A stretch of DNA of 5,277 nt from an uncultured Lachnospiraceae bacterium (lineage in GTDB: Bacteria; Bacillota; Clostridia; Lachnospirales; Lachnospiraceae): positions 1 through 5,277 of the forward strand of contig CACZQX010000028.1 in the NCBI GenBank assembly GCA_902783445.1, in the 5' to 3' direction. Each line of letters begins with the position of its first letter. Position 1 is the first letter of the stretch. The position numbers were made by a program, and so were the translations under genes. Below the pieces are notes generated by a model, which was not told the origin of the DNA, made no database searches, and saw only the letters and a program-made list of their open reading frames with translations. Below, one piece after another: positions 4,945 through 5,277 of the stretch.

Positions 4945-5277
4945 GTGGCAAATTCACACGAATTTTTGGAAGACGAAATAAGAGAAGGCTTTCCCATTCC
5001 TGCCATGATAAAAGCATCATGGGCAGCGCAAATGGAGGTTTTGTCGGAAATTGAAAAAGTGTGCCAAAGGCATGATATTAAATATTGTGCGGCCTTCGGC
5101 ACTCTTCTTGGTGCTGCAAGACATTCCGGTTTTATTCCTTGGGACGATGATTTGGACATCAGTATGCTTCGTGATGATTTAAATGTTTTCTTAGAGCACG
5201 CAAAATCCGAACTTCCCAAAGGCTACGAAATAATCAATTACAGAAAACACGGTCGTCCGGATGATTTTATTTTCAGA
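4945..5277 (+). CDS. licD: LicD-family phosphotransferase, N-terminal fragment
   Basis: LicD proteins have a nucleotidyltransferase-like fold and transfer phosphorylcholine or related phosphoesters from a nucleotide carrier to teichoic acids or surface polysaccharides. The signature is clear: FGTLLGAARHSGFIPWDDDL then DISMLRDD, at about residues 51-78 when counted from GTG 4945, preceded by the usual SWAAQMEVLSEIEKVCQRHD region. The gene continues past the window end. GTG 4945 has GGGAG 6 bases upstream and is the first standard start codon after the in-frame stop at 4867. However, the upstream codons from about 4909 read CFPEENKYWENA, which resembles the N-terminus of homologues. An AAGGA-containing site at 4876-4882 stands 8 bases before an ACG at 4891, with an ATT at 4897. 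The true start may therefore be non-standard or mutated. With the DUF4422 gene it suggests a surface-polysaccharide locus; specificity for choline is not shown. Confidence 0.85.
   Translation, partial: MANSHEFLEDEIREGFPIPAMIKASWAAQMEVLSEIEKVCQRHDIKYCAAFGTLLGAARHSGFIPWDDDLDISMLRDDLNVFLEHAKSELPKGYEIINYRKHGRPDDFIFR

Noticed and set aside
4845..5219. Minus-strand 124-codon open frame over the LicD gene
   Set aside because: The plus strand in this interval encodes the unmistakable LicD signature, so this is its shadow.

Overview
The window is AT-rich and looks like a Clostridia genome, probably a gut or rumen Lachnospiraceae/Oscillospiraceae-type anaerobe. This is inferred from strong AGGAGG-type ribosome binding sites, use of GTG starts, and the gene families present: IS21-type transposase, AAA-ATPase-like/DUF1703 family, DUF4422 and LicD surface-polysaccharide proteins, and a membrane-anchored Amidase_3. 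No rRNA, tRNA or CRISPR array is visible.

Left part (1-1194) is accessory DNA. Bases 1-359 are the left end of an IS21-family insertion sequence. It holds the N-terminus of istA on the minus strand, running off the window, and two copies of the family's terminal repeat ending in the expected CA at 358-359. The element lies 8 bases upstream of the Shine-Dalgarno of a two-gene plus-strand operon. The first gene encodes a 95-residue coiled-coil/helix-turn-helix protein. The second, overlapping it by GTGA, encodes a 176-residue protein that resembles domains found in large polyvalent phage and mobile-element proteins. This pair is the least explained content of the window and is a candidate toxin-antitoxin-like or mobile-element module; that reading is inference.

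Middle part (1195-2352) holds an AAA-ATPase-like gene that keeps its whole ATPase domain but stops where the C-terminal PD-(D/E)XK (DUF1703) domain should begin. Its GTG start has no good ribosome binding site and sits behind a perfect 7-bp hairpin. It is probably a decaying gene.

Right part (2353-5277) concerns the cell envelope. A membrane-anchored N-acetylmuramoyl-L-alanine amidase on the minus strand is divergent, across a 118-base promoter region, from a DUF4422-type glycosyltransferase with an extra N-terminal Rossmann-like domain. A bidirectional terminator (4791-4822) then separates the latter from a LicD-family gene that runs off the window. The DUF4422 and LicD genes probably belong to a larger surface polysaccharide or teichoic acid locus. 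The LicD gene has a good promoter and ribosome binding site, but no ATG, GTG or TTG where homologues would start. The 341 bases between the two genes also contain a near-palindrome over an extended -10 sequence.
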